Assembly (NCBI RefSeq): GCF_000615445.1
Contig: NZ_BALY01000011.1
Location: 1-48,525, forward strand
Origin: Lactobacillus hamsteri DSM 5661 = JCM 6256
GTDB taxonomy: Bacteria; Bacillota; Bacilli; Lactobacillales; Lactobacillaceae
Direction of reading: 5' to 3'
DNA length: 48,525 bases
A program made the position numbers and the translations under genes. Positions 18,689 to 26,696 of this stretch are shown here, piece after piece (position 1 is the stretch's first letter; each line of letters begins with the position of its first letter). The notes beneath the pieces are model-generated. The model ran no database searches. It saw only the letters and a program-made list of their open reading frames with translations, and was not told the DNA's origin.

Positions 18689-19089
18689 TCTGGTAACCTC
18701 CGGAAATTATTTAAGATATTAGTGTAATTGTCCGTAATGAAATTAACACTCTGCAATTCGCTATAAATACTTGTTACAGATTTAAAAGTAACTGAGGTAT
18801 CTCCTTCGGATAATGATTGAACATTACCTGTTTGATCATTATCTGGAGTTAACCAACCATGAGTATCAATTACTTGAATAGTCAAAGAAACTATTGTGTA
18901 ATCTAGCTCTTCAGGCAACTCATCGACAGGGATGTTAGTGTAATTAGCTACATCTTGAATAGCTTTCGATAGGACGTACTTCAACACTTTCGTATAATGA
19001 TCTTCATCATCACCATCCGGCATTGCTACTAATTCTGTCAGCTCCTTAAGCAAATCATCGTAGCGCTTATGCACTAGCATAGTTATCAC
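18685..19089 (-). CDS. Head-tail connector protein (YqbG/DUF3199-like)
   Basis: 134 residues, mainly helical, with LKYVLSKAIQDVANYTNIPVDELPEELDYTIVSLTIQVIDT, the helical adaptor pattern of gp6/gp15-like connectors that bind the portal. It is the first connector after the capsid genes. End overlaps the next start by 4 bp. Confidence 0.8.
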   Translation of the reverse strand: MITMLVHKRYDDLLKELTELVAMPDGDDEDHYTKVLKYVLSKAIQDVANYTNIPVDELPEELDYTIVSLTIQVIDTHGWLTPDNDQTGNVQSLSEGDTSVTFKSVTSIYSELQSVNFITDNYTNILNNFRRLPE

Positions 19090-19095
19090 CTCTTA

Positions 19096-19302
19096 TTACT
19101 TTACCAATGCTAAAAGATCATCTTTCAAGGTTTTGCCTGTATAATCAATACCTTTAGCATCTAAGTAAGCTTTGATTTCAGAAATTTTGCTATCCTTAGT
19201 TGGTTTAGGCAATTCTTCTACCTTAGAATTCTCTTCAGTAGATTCATCAGCCTTTTCTACATTAAGAGAAGTTTCTTCCTTATCCTTCGGATTTACTCGC
19301 AT
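19096..19302 (-). CDS. Small protein with C-terminal HeH/SAP-like domain (YqbF-like)
   Basis: About 68 residues. The C-terminal 35 (ISEIKAYLDAKGIDYTGKTL then KDDLLALVK) form a HeH/LEM-like helix-extension-helix, a small nucleic-acid or protein-binding fold found in YqbF and phage head-joining proteins. The N-terminal part is an acidic linker. I chose the ATG giving MRVNPKD because AGGCGG lies 8 bases before it; longer starts are open. It overlaps the major capsid gene end by 23 bp. Confidence 0.7.
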   Translation of the reverse strand: MRVNPKDKEETSLNVEKADESTEENSKVEELPKPTKDSKISEIKAYLDAKGIDYTGKTLKDDLLALVK

Positions 19303-20284
19303 CTCCATTACCGCCTGCTGGTGGATTTTCATTGGAGTCTTCTTTCTTTTTGCCAAACTTTGATGAGTCAGCTAAGTCTTTAACACCAGTAGCATCACCA
19401 ATAACTACTTCATAACCTTTAGTCTTATTGCTTAACATTAAAACGTCATCATAAGATTGTTCGTAGTACAAGTAATTACCAGAACTTGCAGCAGTAGGAG
19501 CATCGAAACCTACAAAAGAGTACTTTTCAGGAGCAATTTGAACACCGTTGTAAATCAAGAACATTTCAATTTGCTTAGCATCTGCTTTAAGAGCTGATCC
19601 TGTAGTAAAGTCAAATGCAGTTTGCATTAAATCTGAAGGAACCATCTTAACAGTTACTTCATCAAGTGAGTGAACAGTACGAGTGATGTTAGATGGATCA
19701 GAAACAACAATCGCACGGTTCATAGCATCTGCACGCTTTAAGATTGAATTTGTCTTAGGAGTTACATACAAGATACGTCCTTGAGCCGGAATACGAGCTT
19801 CATCGAAGTTGCTCATCATTTCATCAAATAACTTAAGAATATTACTTTCATCAAGTGATTCAGTATGAACACCATCGGTACCATCATATTTAACTTTTTG
19901 TTTATACAACTTAGAGAACATTTCACGATCCTTTTCAGGCATCTTAGAATCTAAGTTAAATTGACGTGTAATGTTAGCAATAGATACAACTGTATTAGTT
20001 TCATCAATATCTGATGGATCTACTAAAGTTGACCAGTAACGTTCATTAGTTAATTCATAGCTATCCCAATCATTTGAGTAGTTAGCTTCTGGAACTGTAA
20101 TAGCTCTACGAGTACGGTCTTTACGACCTGCAGTAATCGTTAAGCGTGGTACCTTAATATGCTTTGCACCATCGAATTGAACCATTGAGTTAGATGGTGA
20201 ATTCCATAAGTCCGCACTGTATAAGTTACCGTCATAAAAAGATTGTTGTACCGCTTGTTGGTACGCTTCAGCATAATTAATCAT
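19280..20284 (-). CDS. Major capsid protein (XkdG/YqbE-like)
   Basis: 334 residues, the usual size for this family, directly after the scaffold gene. INYAEAYQQAVQQSFYDGNLYSADLWNSPS at the N-terminus, ITAGRKDRTRR, and GRILYVTPKTNSILKRADAMNR in the middle fit the XkdG-type HK97-fold capsid proteins. The last 20 residues are a hydrophilic tail rich in Gly, Asn and Ser. Confidence 0.9.
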   Translation of the reverse strand: MINYAEAYQQAVQQSFYDGNLYSADLWNSPSNSMVQFDGAKHIKVPRLTITAGRKDRTRRAITVPEANYSNDWDSYELTNERYWSTLVDPSDIDETNTVVSIANITRQFNLDSKMPEKDREMFSKLYKQKVKYDGTDGVHTESLDESNILKLFDEMMSNFDEARIPAQGRILYVTPKTNSILKRADAMNRAIVVSDPSNITRTVHSLDEVTVKMVPSDLMQTAFDFTTGSALKADAKQIEMFLIYNGVQIAPEKYSFVGFDAPTAASSGNYLYYEQSYDDVLMLSNKTKGYEVVIGDATGVKDLADSSKFGKKKEDSNENPPAGGNGDASKSEG

Positions 20285-20832
20285 TAGTTGGCTCCTCCTT
20301 TAAAAACATCGACCATTTCTTGAATTTCGTTAGTACCAGAAGGCTTTCCGCTATTAGGTTCATAATCCTGTTTTTTACCTTCATCAATTAAGTAAGGTGC
20401 TTGTTCCTTAACTCGATTGAATTGATCATCAAAATTATCTAAAGAACCGTCATCTTTAAGCTTGATATTATCTAAGTTCATCAATGACTTAAAAGCGGTA
20501 TTGTTGCGAACATGGTTCTTAGTAAGAGCTTGATCAATAGCGCTATTAAGCTTAACTTTGCCTAGTTCTTCAGTAAGGTTTTCCTTGGCTTGTTTGTACT
20601 TGCCTTGAAGGTCAGCTAATTGATTAGATAGTTCTTCGCTATCCTTAGCATTTTTCTTCAATGAAGTAATATCTTTATCTCTTTCAGCTAATTGGGCCTT
20701 GAGAGATTCATTCTCCTTTACTGTTTCAGCATTATTAGACTTCGCTTTATTGATATCTTCTCCGTTAAGATTCATAACAGATTTAATCTGTTCTTCTGAT
20801 AGACCTAACTCTTTTAATTGATCTCTTTTCAT
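20284..20832 (-). CDS. Scaffold protein (phage GP20 / XkdF region)
   Basis: 182 residues, almost all coiled coil from about 25 to 110 (repeated Lys/Glu heptads), then a compact C-terminus (ALTKNHVRNNTAFKSLMNLDNIKLKDDGSLD), the pattern of minor structural GP20 scaffold proteins. It lies immediately before the major capsid gene, sharing one base. It would guide procapsid assembly and be lost from mature heads. Confidence 0.88.
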   Translation of the reverse strand: MKRDQLKELGLSEEQIKSVMNLNGEDINKAKSNNAETVKENESLKAQLAERDKDITSLKKNAKDSEELSNQLADLQGKYKQAKENLTEELGKVKLNSAIDQALTKNHVRNNTAFKSLMNLDNIKLKDDGSLDNFDDQFNRVKEQAPYLIDEGKKQDYEPNSGKPSGTNEIQEMVDVFKGGAN

Positions 20833-20935
20833 AATTCCAATATCCTCTCTGTCTCTAACGTACTTTTTACGTGCTTACACCACAACGAGACCTGCGAACA
20901 GTTTTACGTCTTAACGCATAAATTGGACAAAATAA
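20833..20935 (-). promoter_or_regulatory. Structured leader before the scaffold and capsid genes
   Basis: About 100 non-coding bases between an intrinsic terminator and the scaffold start. On the minus strand GTCTC pairs with GAGAC over a distance of about 30 bases, and ACGTA pairs with TACGT as a small inner hairpin. The Shine-Dalgarno region GAGAGGA lies inside or next to the outer stem. No convincing promoter was found. It may be a translation control or RNA stability element; this is inference. Confidence 0.35.
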
Positions 20936-20968
20936 AAGAGAATCGCAAATTTTTAACGATTCTCTTTA
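20934..20968 (-). terminator. Terminator-like hairpin between minor head and scaffold genes
   Basis: AAGAGAATCG pairs perfectly with CGATTCTCTT, 11-base loop, followed on the minus strand by TTATTTT. It overlaps the last codons of the small gene at 20953. It would partly separate transcription of the portal/minor head genes from the capsid genes. Confidence 0.7.
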
Positions 20969-21117
20969 CTATCAATATCTTTAATTAGGCTTTTACTCAG
21001 TTTTATTTTTTCTTTCAGCTCTTGATGGGATTTTGTTTTAAAACTACTAATTGGTATATTTTTTATAAGGTTATGAAGATTATCAAGATTTACTGGCACC
21101 TTTTCATTTTTCTTCAT
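20953..21117 (-). CDS. Small basic hypothetical protein
   Basis: 54 residues from MKKNEKVPVNLDNLHNLIKN to the end DIDSKENR. Mainly helical and lysine-rich. The start ATG lies inside the last codons of the minor head gene (overlap 14 bp) with GGAAGTGG upstream. No family recognised. It might be a head protein companion, or an antidote to the adjacent ADP-ribosyltransferase domain; the second idea rests only on position. Confidence 0.55.
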   Translation of the reverse strand: MKKNEKVPVNLDNLHNLIKNIPISSFKTKSHQELKEKIKLSKSLIKDIDSKENR

Positions 21118-22684
21118 CTTCGACCACTTCCAAGAAGATTTTATCATCTTTCATATAACAATTAGTAACAATAAACTTAGTGTTTCTCTTAAACAAAACT
21201 TCATTTTCACCATTAGGGCTATACTTTCCTAAATCACTACCAGAATGACTTTTGCGAATTATGATTCTAACATTGTCATCATCATTATATACGCTATGCT
21301 TGCTACTGGAAAAATAACTTTTTTCTTGGATGTATCCGTTAGTCAATGCTTGCTTAACGAAATTTTCTTCATCATCTGGGTACATAAATAATATTGATCT
21401 TTGTAACGGTTCATCATCTGAATAAGTAGGAAGTTTTTCCAAAGCACTGTCTAAGTTATTGATCAAAGTTTTTTCACGATTAGTTAATTTTAAACCTCTT
21501 CTTAAATTATCATTCAAAGCATAAGCAACAGGAGAAGTGTAGTCCCTTATTGCTCGAACCTCATTCAAATTTAGCGTGTTTGATTTAAGCAACTTTGTAA
21601 AACTTTCAAGCCTTAGTGGTTTCACATTATGAGCTTGTTTGAATTCTTTCAAAGTCATTGCGTGAGTATTATTAGCATGAGCCCACTCTTTGTAAGTTTG
21701 ATTCTTTACTAATCTTCCCTTGCCAGTAATTGGATCACGCTCCCAACGAGAAATAATATCCGGTAATGTTTCATCATAAGGAATAGTTGTGCACCTGCAA
21801 TAAGGATGAATTAGAGGATAGTTTAAGCCTTCCACTCTATCCTTAACTTTAAACACTTTTTCATCTAAATGAGCACATTGATCACAAGTATGACTCTCAA
21901 GAGTTGCTAAATACTGATATTTCTCAATTTTGCTATCTTCATAAAACTGAGCAGTAGCAGTTTCTGTCGCATGTCCCATTTCAGTAATAACGAGTCTGTG
22001 AACATTTTTTTGTTCAAAGTTCGTAAAACGATCACGAATATCTTTTTCAATTCTGGAATAAGAATATCCCATCAATGTTCCTCTAAGCAGTGTATCAGTA
22101 AGCACATCAGGCAAAACTTTTGTATAGTTATTCCAAACTCTATTACTAAAGTTACTCCCTTGCCACGGTTGATACACAATATTCTTGAGCTGCTGCTCAC
22201 TAAAGTTAGCGAAATTAATATCAAATCCACCAATTGCCAAATATCTAATGTATTGATCCATTGTATAAGTGTCTTGATACTGCTTAGCTAACCTTAGAGC
22301 AAATCTATTCTCTTCTTTATCAGCATACTTAATAGCAAATTGAGAAAACTGATCATATAATTTCTGAAGCCTTGCAATACGACTTTTATAATATGATGAA
22401 TTAAGTTCACGATCATAGCCACCGGCTCTTGCTTTGGCTTCAAATTCCTGAAGAGTCATATCCCATTTACTGGTATCGATTGACTTTAAATATTTTGCAG
22501 CATTTTCAATATTCTCATTATTCGCCTTAGCATAAAGAGATATATACTTATAAGCTTCTTTTTCAAATTCAGTTTCTAGTTGCTTAAGACGTGATCTCAT
22601 GGCCATCTCATAGTCAGCACTATACTCAATTTGTTTCTTCTTTTCATAAAGAACTCGTTGACGCCAGTACTTTTGACTATTCAT
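21104..22684 (-). CDS. Minor head protein (SPP1 gp7/Mu F-like) fused to an ADP-ribosyltransferase domain
   Basis: 526 residues. Residues 1-340 are the phage minor head family: helical N-terminus, VITEMGHATETATAQFYED, and the zinc-type cluster TCDQCAHLDEKVF then HPYCRCTTIPY. Residues about 360-526 show the three-part motif of R-S-E ADP-ribosyltransferases: an Arg in LQRSILF (about 429), a serine triplet in SYFSSSKHS (about 459-461) and an E-x-E in NGENEVLFKRNTKFIV (E493, E495), with IRDYTSPVAYALNDNLRRG before them. Such enzymes transfer ADP-ribose from NAD to a target. A few copies per head could be injected with the DNA and modify host proteins. The gene lies after the portal gene, as gp7 does. 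Confidence 0.87.
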   Translation of the reverse strand: MNSQKYWRQRVLYEKKKQIEYSADYEMAMRSRLKQLETEFEKEAYKYISLYAKANNENIENAAKYLKSIDTSKWDMTLQEFEAKARAGGYDRELNSSYYKSRIARLQKLYDQFSQFAIKYADKEENRFALRLAKQYQDTYTMDQYIRYLAIGGFDINFANFSEQQLKNIVYQPWQGSNFSNRVWNNYTKVLPDVLTDTLLRGTLMGYSYSRIEKDIRDRFTNFEQKNVHRLVITEMGHATETATAQFYEDSKIEKYQYLATLESHTCDQCAHLDEKVFKVKDRVEGLNYPLIHPYCRCTTIPYDETLPDIISRWERDPITGKGRLVKNQTYKEWAHANNTHAMTLKEFKQAHNVKPLRLESFTKLLKSNTLNLNEVRAIRDYTSPVAYALNDNLRRGLKLTNREKTLINNLDSALEKLPTYSDDEPLQRSILFMYPDDEENFVKQALTNGYIQEKSYFSSSKHSVYNDDDNVRIIIRKSHSGSDLGKYSPNGENEVLFKRNTKFIVTNCYMKDDKIFLEVVEDEEK

Positions 22685-24119
22685 TGCTTATTTCCTCAGT
22701 ATTCTCATCATCCTGCTCGTCTTTATCAGGATTAGTAGGTTTAAAGTCTGAACCGAAACCATCACTTTCTTCAGCATCTTGCTTTTGATATTCAAGTTCT
22801 TGTTGGTAATCTTCAACGATTGGATTAGCCTTAGCGATTGCTTCCCTACTTGACCAGTTAGCGACAGTTGCAACGGTTTGAGCTTGTGTTAAATCATCTT
22901 CTGTACGAGTACGAGTCCAAGTTTGAACAATGTGCCTACCTTCAGAATCAGACAGGCCATAGAATCTCATAATGGCTCTCACTAGTTCACTAACAGATCT
23001 CTTGAAGTAGGTAATCGTATTACTTGCTTTGAGTTCCAAATGAGAATAGAGCATTTTAATAGCAACTCCTGAAGCATTTGTATCAGCAAAGTTAGCTGGA
23101 TCAATACCTTGACCTTGTAAAAAGATATTACTCTTAGTTAAGGTAAGTATTTTATCTCTTGCTTCTGTTGGTATTTCAATTTGCAGCGTTTCTACACCAG
23201 ATTGATCACCGTTACCAGAATTATTGATTTTAATAGCTTTATTTTCATTAAGATCGTGCATAAACTTCTTTAAATCCGCACCACCATAGTTCTTTAAGAC
23301 AAGAACAACAGATTGGATATCATCAACATCATTGAGAAAGCCATTATATACATCATCATAAGCATCAATTAGGCCTTTAATTTTGTGTAATTCAGGTAAT
23401 CTTTGCTTATTTTTAGGAAATTCGATAAATGGAACTCTACCGAAATCGTGTTTAAAAATATTGCTCCGACCAGTTTCATAACCTGCAGTAGCATCTCTTT
23501 CAGAAATACAGTTAAAAGGCTCAAGCGTTAAAGGGTTAGTTGTAACTTCCTTAAAGAAATAGCCGAATTTATCATCCCAATACTCATGGACTCTAAAATA
23601 TTTGCCTGTATCTGGATCTAGTTGCTTGTAGGCTCTTAATACGGCTAGTAATTTATGATCCAGTGAAGTAGACCAAATAGGTGTTACTTGATCTGGTGGA
23701 ACAATTCCATAACGCAATATATTATTAGTTTTATCTTTCCAGTATGTTAACCATCCTCTACCAGCGTTAGAAGCATCAACAACTAGATCATTGATAGTTA
23801 AAGCAAAGTCATCACCTAAAGCATCTATAATCTTTTGATTGTCATTTTTATTGCCTACATCAATTTGAGGAGGATTAGTGGCAATATAACCTGCTTCTTG
23901 ATCTACCAATAACTGATAGAAATTGTGACTAATTCTATTGTCAGCATGTCTTAGCGGTTCATCTTTCCCGTGCTTATTAACCTTAGATTCGCCATTGTTT
24001 CGACTAGTTATATCATTCTTGTTGTTGTAATACTTCTTTGATTTCTCATATCTATTTATGAAATCTGATTGATTGTTATTGTATTGCTTAATCAATTCTT
24101 GCATCTGCTTTAATTCCAA
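22677..24119 (-). CDS. Portal protein (SPP1 gp6-like)
   Basis: 480 residues, usual length for this portal family. RISHNFYQLLVDQEAGYIATNPPQI, GRGWLTYWKD, RVPFIEFPKNK and GLIDAYDDVYNGFLNDVDDI are recognisable portal segments. The final 60 residues are a hydrophilic Asp/Glu-rich tail. The dodecameric portal is the DNA channel of the head. Overlaps both terL and the minor head gene by a few bases. Confidence 0.92.
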   Translation of the reverse strand: MELKQMQELIKQYNNNQSDFINRYEKSKKYYNNKNDITSRNNGESKVNKHGKDEPLRHADNRISHNFYQLLVDQEAGYIATNPPQIDVGNKNDNQKIIDALGDDFALTINDLVVDASNAGRGWLTYWKDKTNNILRYGIVPPDQVTPIWSTSLDHKLLAVLRAYKQLDPDTGKYFRVHEYWDDKFGYFFKEVTTNPLTLEPFNCISERDATAGYETGRSNIFKHDFGRVPFIEFPKNKQRLPELHKIKGLIDAYDDVYNGFLNDVDDIQSVVLVLKNYGGADLKKFMHDLNENKAIKINNSGNGDQSGVETLQIEIPTEARDKILTLTKSNIFLQGQGIDPANFADTNASGVAIKMLYSHLELKASNTITYFKRSVSELVRAIMRFYGLSDSEGRHIVQTWTRTRTEDDLTQAQTVATVANWSSREAIAKANPIVEDYQQELEYQKQDAEESDGFGSDFKPTNPDKDEQDDENTEEISNE

Positions 24120-25339
24120 GGGATGTAACCTCCTTTAGCATTACGTGAATAAATACCATAGCGAATAGCATCAAGCCGGTCGTTATGTCTTGTTTCATTT
24201 TCTTTGAGCGGCTCTCCTGTTTTTTCGTCCCAAGCATACTGATAGATTTCTTCCATTACTCCTTTAGAACAACTTTTAGCAATAAAAAAACGTCCCTGAG
24301 CCATAAGGCTTGAGACGTATTCGATACCTGGTAGAACATTCTTGTTAGCATTAAGAGCATTAATACCGTTAGACTGAAACTCATTAAGGTTATCTGGTCT
24401 GGCGCTATCGCAGTAAAACACTAGATTTCTGCCGTACTCATTCTGCAGATTCTTAGCTATGTTTACCCAGTACTTAATAAACTTATGCTTCTTAGTAAAA
24501 TCTTTGAGTATGTATGTGTTACCATCATCATCTTCGCCCATCAAAATAATTGGATTAGGGTGTTCAAACCCCCAGTCGACACCTACGAAGTAATGAAGGC
24601 CAGTTGGTATCTTGTCATCATCAATAACCATTGTGTCTTGATTAAAGTCTTGATAAACAATACCGTCACCGGTCACCCACTGACCACGGATAGCACGATC
24701 ATAGAACATCCCTTTTGGAGTAGAAGCCTTAAGAGACTTAACATACCCAGGATCTAAAAAGGTATTATCGTCAATCGTAAATGTATAAGAGACAATACCA
24801 GCTTCAGGATCTTTATTATCAATAAAGTCCGTCTTTAGCCAGTGAGTGGGAATATCCGGGTTAGTATCACAGATAATGTGTGAGTCTTCCATAGAACAGC
24901 GGTTACGAATTTCATTAAAAACTTCTTGATTAGCAAGCGTAGCTTCATTGATATAAGCACCGTATGAAGTGAACCCACGGGCACCAGCTAAACCGGCAAT
25001 TGAGCCAGTATAGACAGGTACTACATCCACACCAAACAAATGGTAATGATTGTGCTTGTCAGGTCTTAAATCAATCCCGAATTGTCTAGAAATTTCAGCG
25101 ATCACGTTGTTATAGATAGAACCAGAACTAGCTCCCGCAAGAATGAATTGAGGGTGGTTATCACCTAATTCTTTTGCTAATTTTGCTACTCTTCTTAGCT
25201 CATATAAGAATAAGTAATTGTCAATATGGGTCTTACCAGAACGAACAGCACCAGTAAGAATCATGATCTTAAATGGCTTAGTAAGATAAGTATTGAGCAC
25301 CTTAGCCTGTTTAGGAGTTAAAACATCAGTTAGAGCCAT
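24110..25339 (-). CDS. terL: Terminase large subunit
   Basis: 409 residues. Walker A is LTGAVRSGKTHIDN (about residues 30-43), the acidic Walker B region lies at YGAYINEATLA, and the nuclease half contains YFVGVDWGFEHPNPI and VFYCDSARPDN with acidic metal-binding residues. It pumps and cuts DNA during packaging. Short C-terminal part compared with 450-550 residue relatives, but all motifs are present. Its start overlaps the small subunit by 14 bp. Confidence 0.95.
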   Translation of the reverse strand: MALTDVLTPKQAKVLNTYLTKPFKIMILTGAVRSGKTHIDNYLFLYELRRVAKLAKELGDNHPQFILAGASSGSIYNNVIAEISRQFGIDLRPDKHNHYHLFGVDVVPVYTGSIAGLAGARGFTSYGAYINEATLANQEVFNEIRNRCSMEDSHIICDTNPDIPTHWLKTDFIDNKDPEAGIVSYTFTIDDNTFLDPGYVKSLKASTPKGMFYDRAIRGQWVTGDGIVYQDFNQDTMVIDDDKIPTGLHYFVGVDWGFEHPNPIILMGEDDDGNTYILKDFTKKHKFIKYWVNIAKNLQNEYGRNLVFYCDSARPDNLNEFQSNGINALNANKNVLPGIEYVSSLMAQGRFFIAKSCSKGVMEEIYQYAWDEKTGEPLKENETRHNDRLDAIRYGIYSRNAKGGYIPWN

Positions 25340-25844
25340 GTTTCAAGTCCTCCTTAGCTAATTTATCCATCATCTTATCAAGTAATAATTCAATATCCTG
25401 CCCATTGTCTTCCATCGCCTTAGCCTTTGCTTCACTAACTCGGGTATCAGCAAGCAATTTACGAAGTTTAACCTTTTCAATTGGATCAACTGAAGGATAT
25501 CTCTTAAGCAGTTCCTTACCAGCATTAACTTTATCTTTTAACGAAGGTTTTTTACTAATTTTAAAAGCTTCTTCAGCAGTTGAAACAACAACTTCTTCTT
25601 CTACTTCATCACGAATGATACGAGTATAGAACTCAAGAACTTCTTTGGCATCTGCAATTTTATGACTCTCAATTTCTTTCATTTTGTCGGTGATATAGGA
25701 TTTGATGTTAGGTTTTGTTAGGTTTTCAGCACCAGTAAATCTAGCTGTTTTGTTAGAGTATCCAGCTTTAGTTGCTGCCTCAGTTGCATTGCCCGACTTA
25801 ATATACTCGTCACAAAAAAGCTTTTGCTTTGCCGTTAACTTCAA
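25326..25844 (-). CDS. terS: Terminase small subunit
   Basis: 172 residues. The N-terminal helix-turn-helix region LTAKQKLFCDEYIKSGNATEAATKAGYSNKTA is the signature of the Terminase_2 family, followed by a coiled oligomerisation part. It recognises the packaging site and hands DNA to TerL. The region just upstream holds the 11-bp tandem repeat, a candidate recognition site. Confidence 0.93.
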   Translation of the reverse strand: MKLTAKQKLFCDEYIKSGNATEAATKAGYSNKTARFTGAENLTKPNIKSYITDKMKEIESHKIADAKEVLEFYTRIIRDEVEEEVVVSTAEEAFKISKKPSLKDKVNAGKELLKRYPSVDPIEKVKLRKLLADTRVSEAKAKAMEDNGQDIELLLDKMMDKLAKEDLKHGSN

Positions 25845-25998
25845 ATCTATCTCACCACCTACTTTTTAATGCAAAATGAAAAAGCCGGCTTATGCCAACT
25901 TAAATTCATTAATTTTCTCTTAATTGTTTAGATATTACTAATATTGCTCTTTTTGTAAGTTTATATCTATGAACTACACCGGGGCTCTAATCCGGCAA

Positions 25999-26070
25999 TT
26001 GCCGAGATGAGATTTGAACTCATACCATCAACCTTATGAGAGTTGTAAGCGACCATCGCTTTGCTCGGCG
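25999..26070 (-). tRNA. tRNA-Met-like gene (anticodon CAT)
   Basis: The 72 bases fold into a full cloverleaf on the minus strand. Acceptor CGCCGAG/CTCGGCA pairs in six of seven places; the first pair is C-A, the mismatch typical of initiator tRNA. The D-arm is AAGC-GATGGTC-GCTT. The anticodon arm is CAACT-CTCATAA-GGTTG with U33 and CAU at 34-36. Variable loop ATGGT. The T-arm is ATGAG-TTCAAAT-CTCAT. CCA is not encoded. Position 8 is C, not the usual U, and the anticodon stem lacks the three G-C pairs of initiators. It could be a phage tRNA-Met or a tRNA-Ile2 read by CAU. Confidence 0.7.
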
Positions 26071-26277
26071 ATAAAAGTACTGAGCAGTTAACAAGAACCC
26101 ATATTGAATTTAAATTTTTACGAAGTGATACTCAGTACTAATAAATGCTACTTCGCTAGGAATTTAAGCATTACTCCCTAGCGAATGATCTTTAAATTTA
26201 AAGTTGGACGACCAGCCAACTAACCCAATTAACAGAGACGACGAATTATCAATCAATCAAACAAACATACAGAATTT

Positions 26278-26283
26278 ATTATA
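26278..26283 (-). promoter_or_regulatory. Possible -10 box for late transcription
   Basis: TATAAT on the minus strand within TTGTTATAATAAATT, upstream of terS. The best -35 candidate (TTGTCA) is 20 bases away, too far for an ideal promoter, so it may need the ArpU-type activator. Weak evidence. Confidence 0.3.
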
Positions 26284-26633
26284 ACAATTGCCATCTCTGT
26301 TAATGACAAGACAGGACTTACACCTGTACCACCGTAACTATCAAGTCGGACGTGTCTTTTTACCCTTACAGGTTTTCATGTCAATTTTTTTAAGATATAT
26401 ACATTGCTCGCTCCCGACTGTACTCTTTTAAACAGTTGTCCGAACCGTGGACACACGATTTTTAACCGTGGATCATGGCAAGCGATAGCTATCGAGGGGA
26501 TCGAACCCTCAACAGCCCAAGTTACTAATATTCTTGGAGGAATTATTTAATGAACTTCCAAAATCGGTACTTTAGGTTATCGAAAATCCGCACTCCTTAA
26601 ATTTTCGACAATACCATTTTTACATGTGGGTGG

Positions 26634-26696
26634 GTCTGATGTCAGCCCGATTTAGGCTCGATTTGGGCCCGATCAAAGTCCGATGAAGGCCCGCTA
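26634..26696. repeat. 11-bp tandem repeat GYCYGATNNNN
   Basis: Five complete units in perfect 11-bp register start at 26634, 26645, 26656, 26667 and 26678 (GTCTGAT, GCCCGAT, GCTCGAT, GCCCGAT, GTCCGAT, each followed by four free bases). A sixth, GCCCGCT, begins at 26689 and runs into the stop codon of the next gene. An 11-bp step is about one helical turn, so all copies face the same side of the DNA. It lies upstream of terS. A protein-binding array such as a terminase or replication site is likely. Confidence 0.8.

Larger units (their letters stand above)
25845..26633. other. Non-coding, strongly folded segment between early and late genes
   Basis: No gene of useful length is present for about 790 bases. 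It holds the tRNA-like gene at 25999-26070 and many long inverted repeats. Examples: AGTACTGAG (26076) with CTCAGTACT (26131); TTCGCTAGG (26153) with CCTAGCGAA; GTTGG with CCAAC near 26205; TTAACAGAGA (26229) with TCTCTGTTAA (26293); TGTCC with GGACA near 26440. A T-arm-like hairpin, GAGGG-TTCGATC-CCCTC on the minus strand, lies near 26495-26511. A TATAAT box on the minus strand is at 26278. The segment looks like an RNA-rich or decayed tRNA area, or a packaging region. Confidence 0.6.

Noticed and set aside
26303-26383. Second tRNA candidate with TGACATG/CTTGTCA acceptor and ACAGG/CCTGT T-arm
   Set aside because: No 5-bp anticodon stem with a 7-base loop can be formed anywhere in the middle, and the T-loop is poor. 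Kept only as part of the folded segment.
26405-26480. Third tRNA candidate with CGCTTGC/GCGAGCA acceptor
   Set aside because: The only anticodon-like loop lacks U33 and no T-arm fits.
26490-26590. Class II tRNA suggested by the T-arm hairpin near 26495-26511 and a CCAAG/CTTGG variable stem
   Set aside because: No acceptor partner for GATAGCT and no anticodon arm were found.
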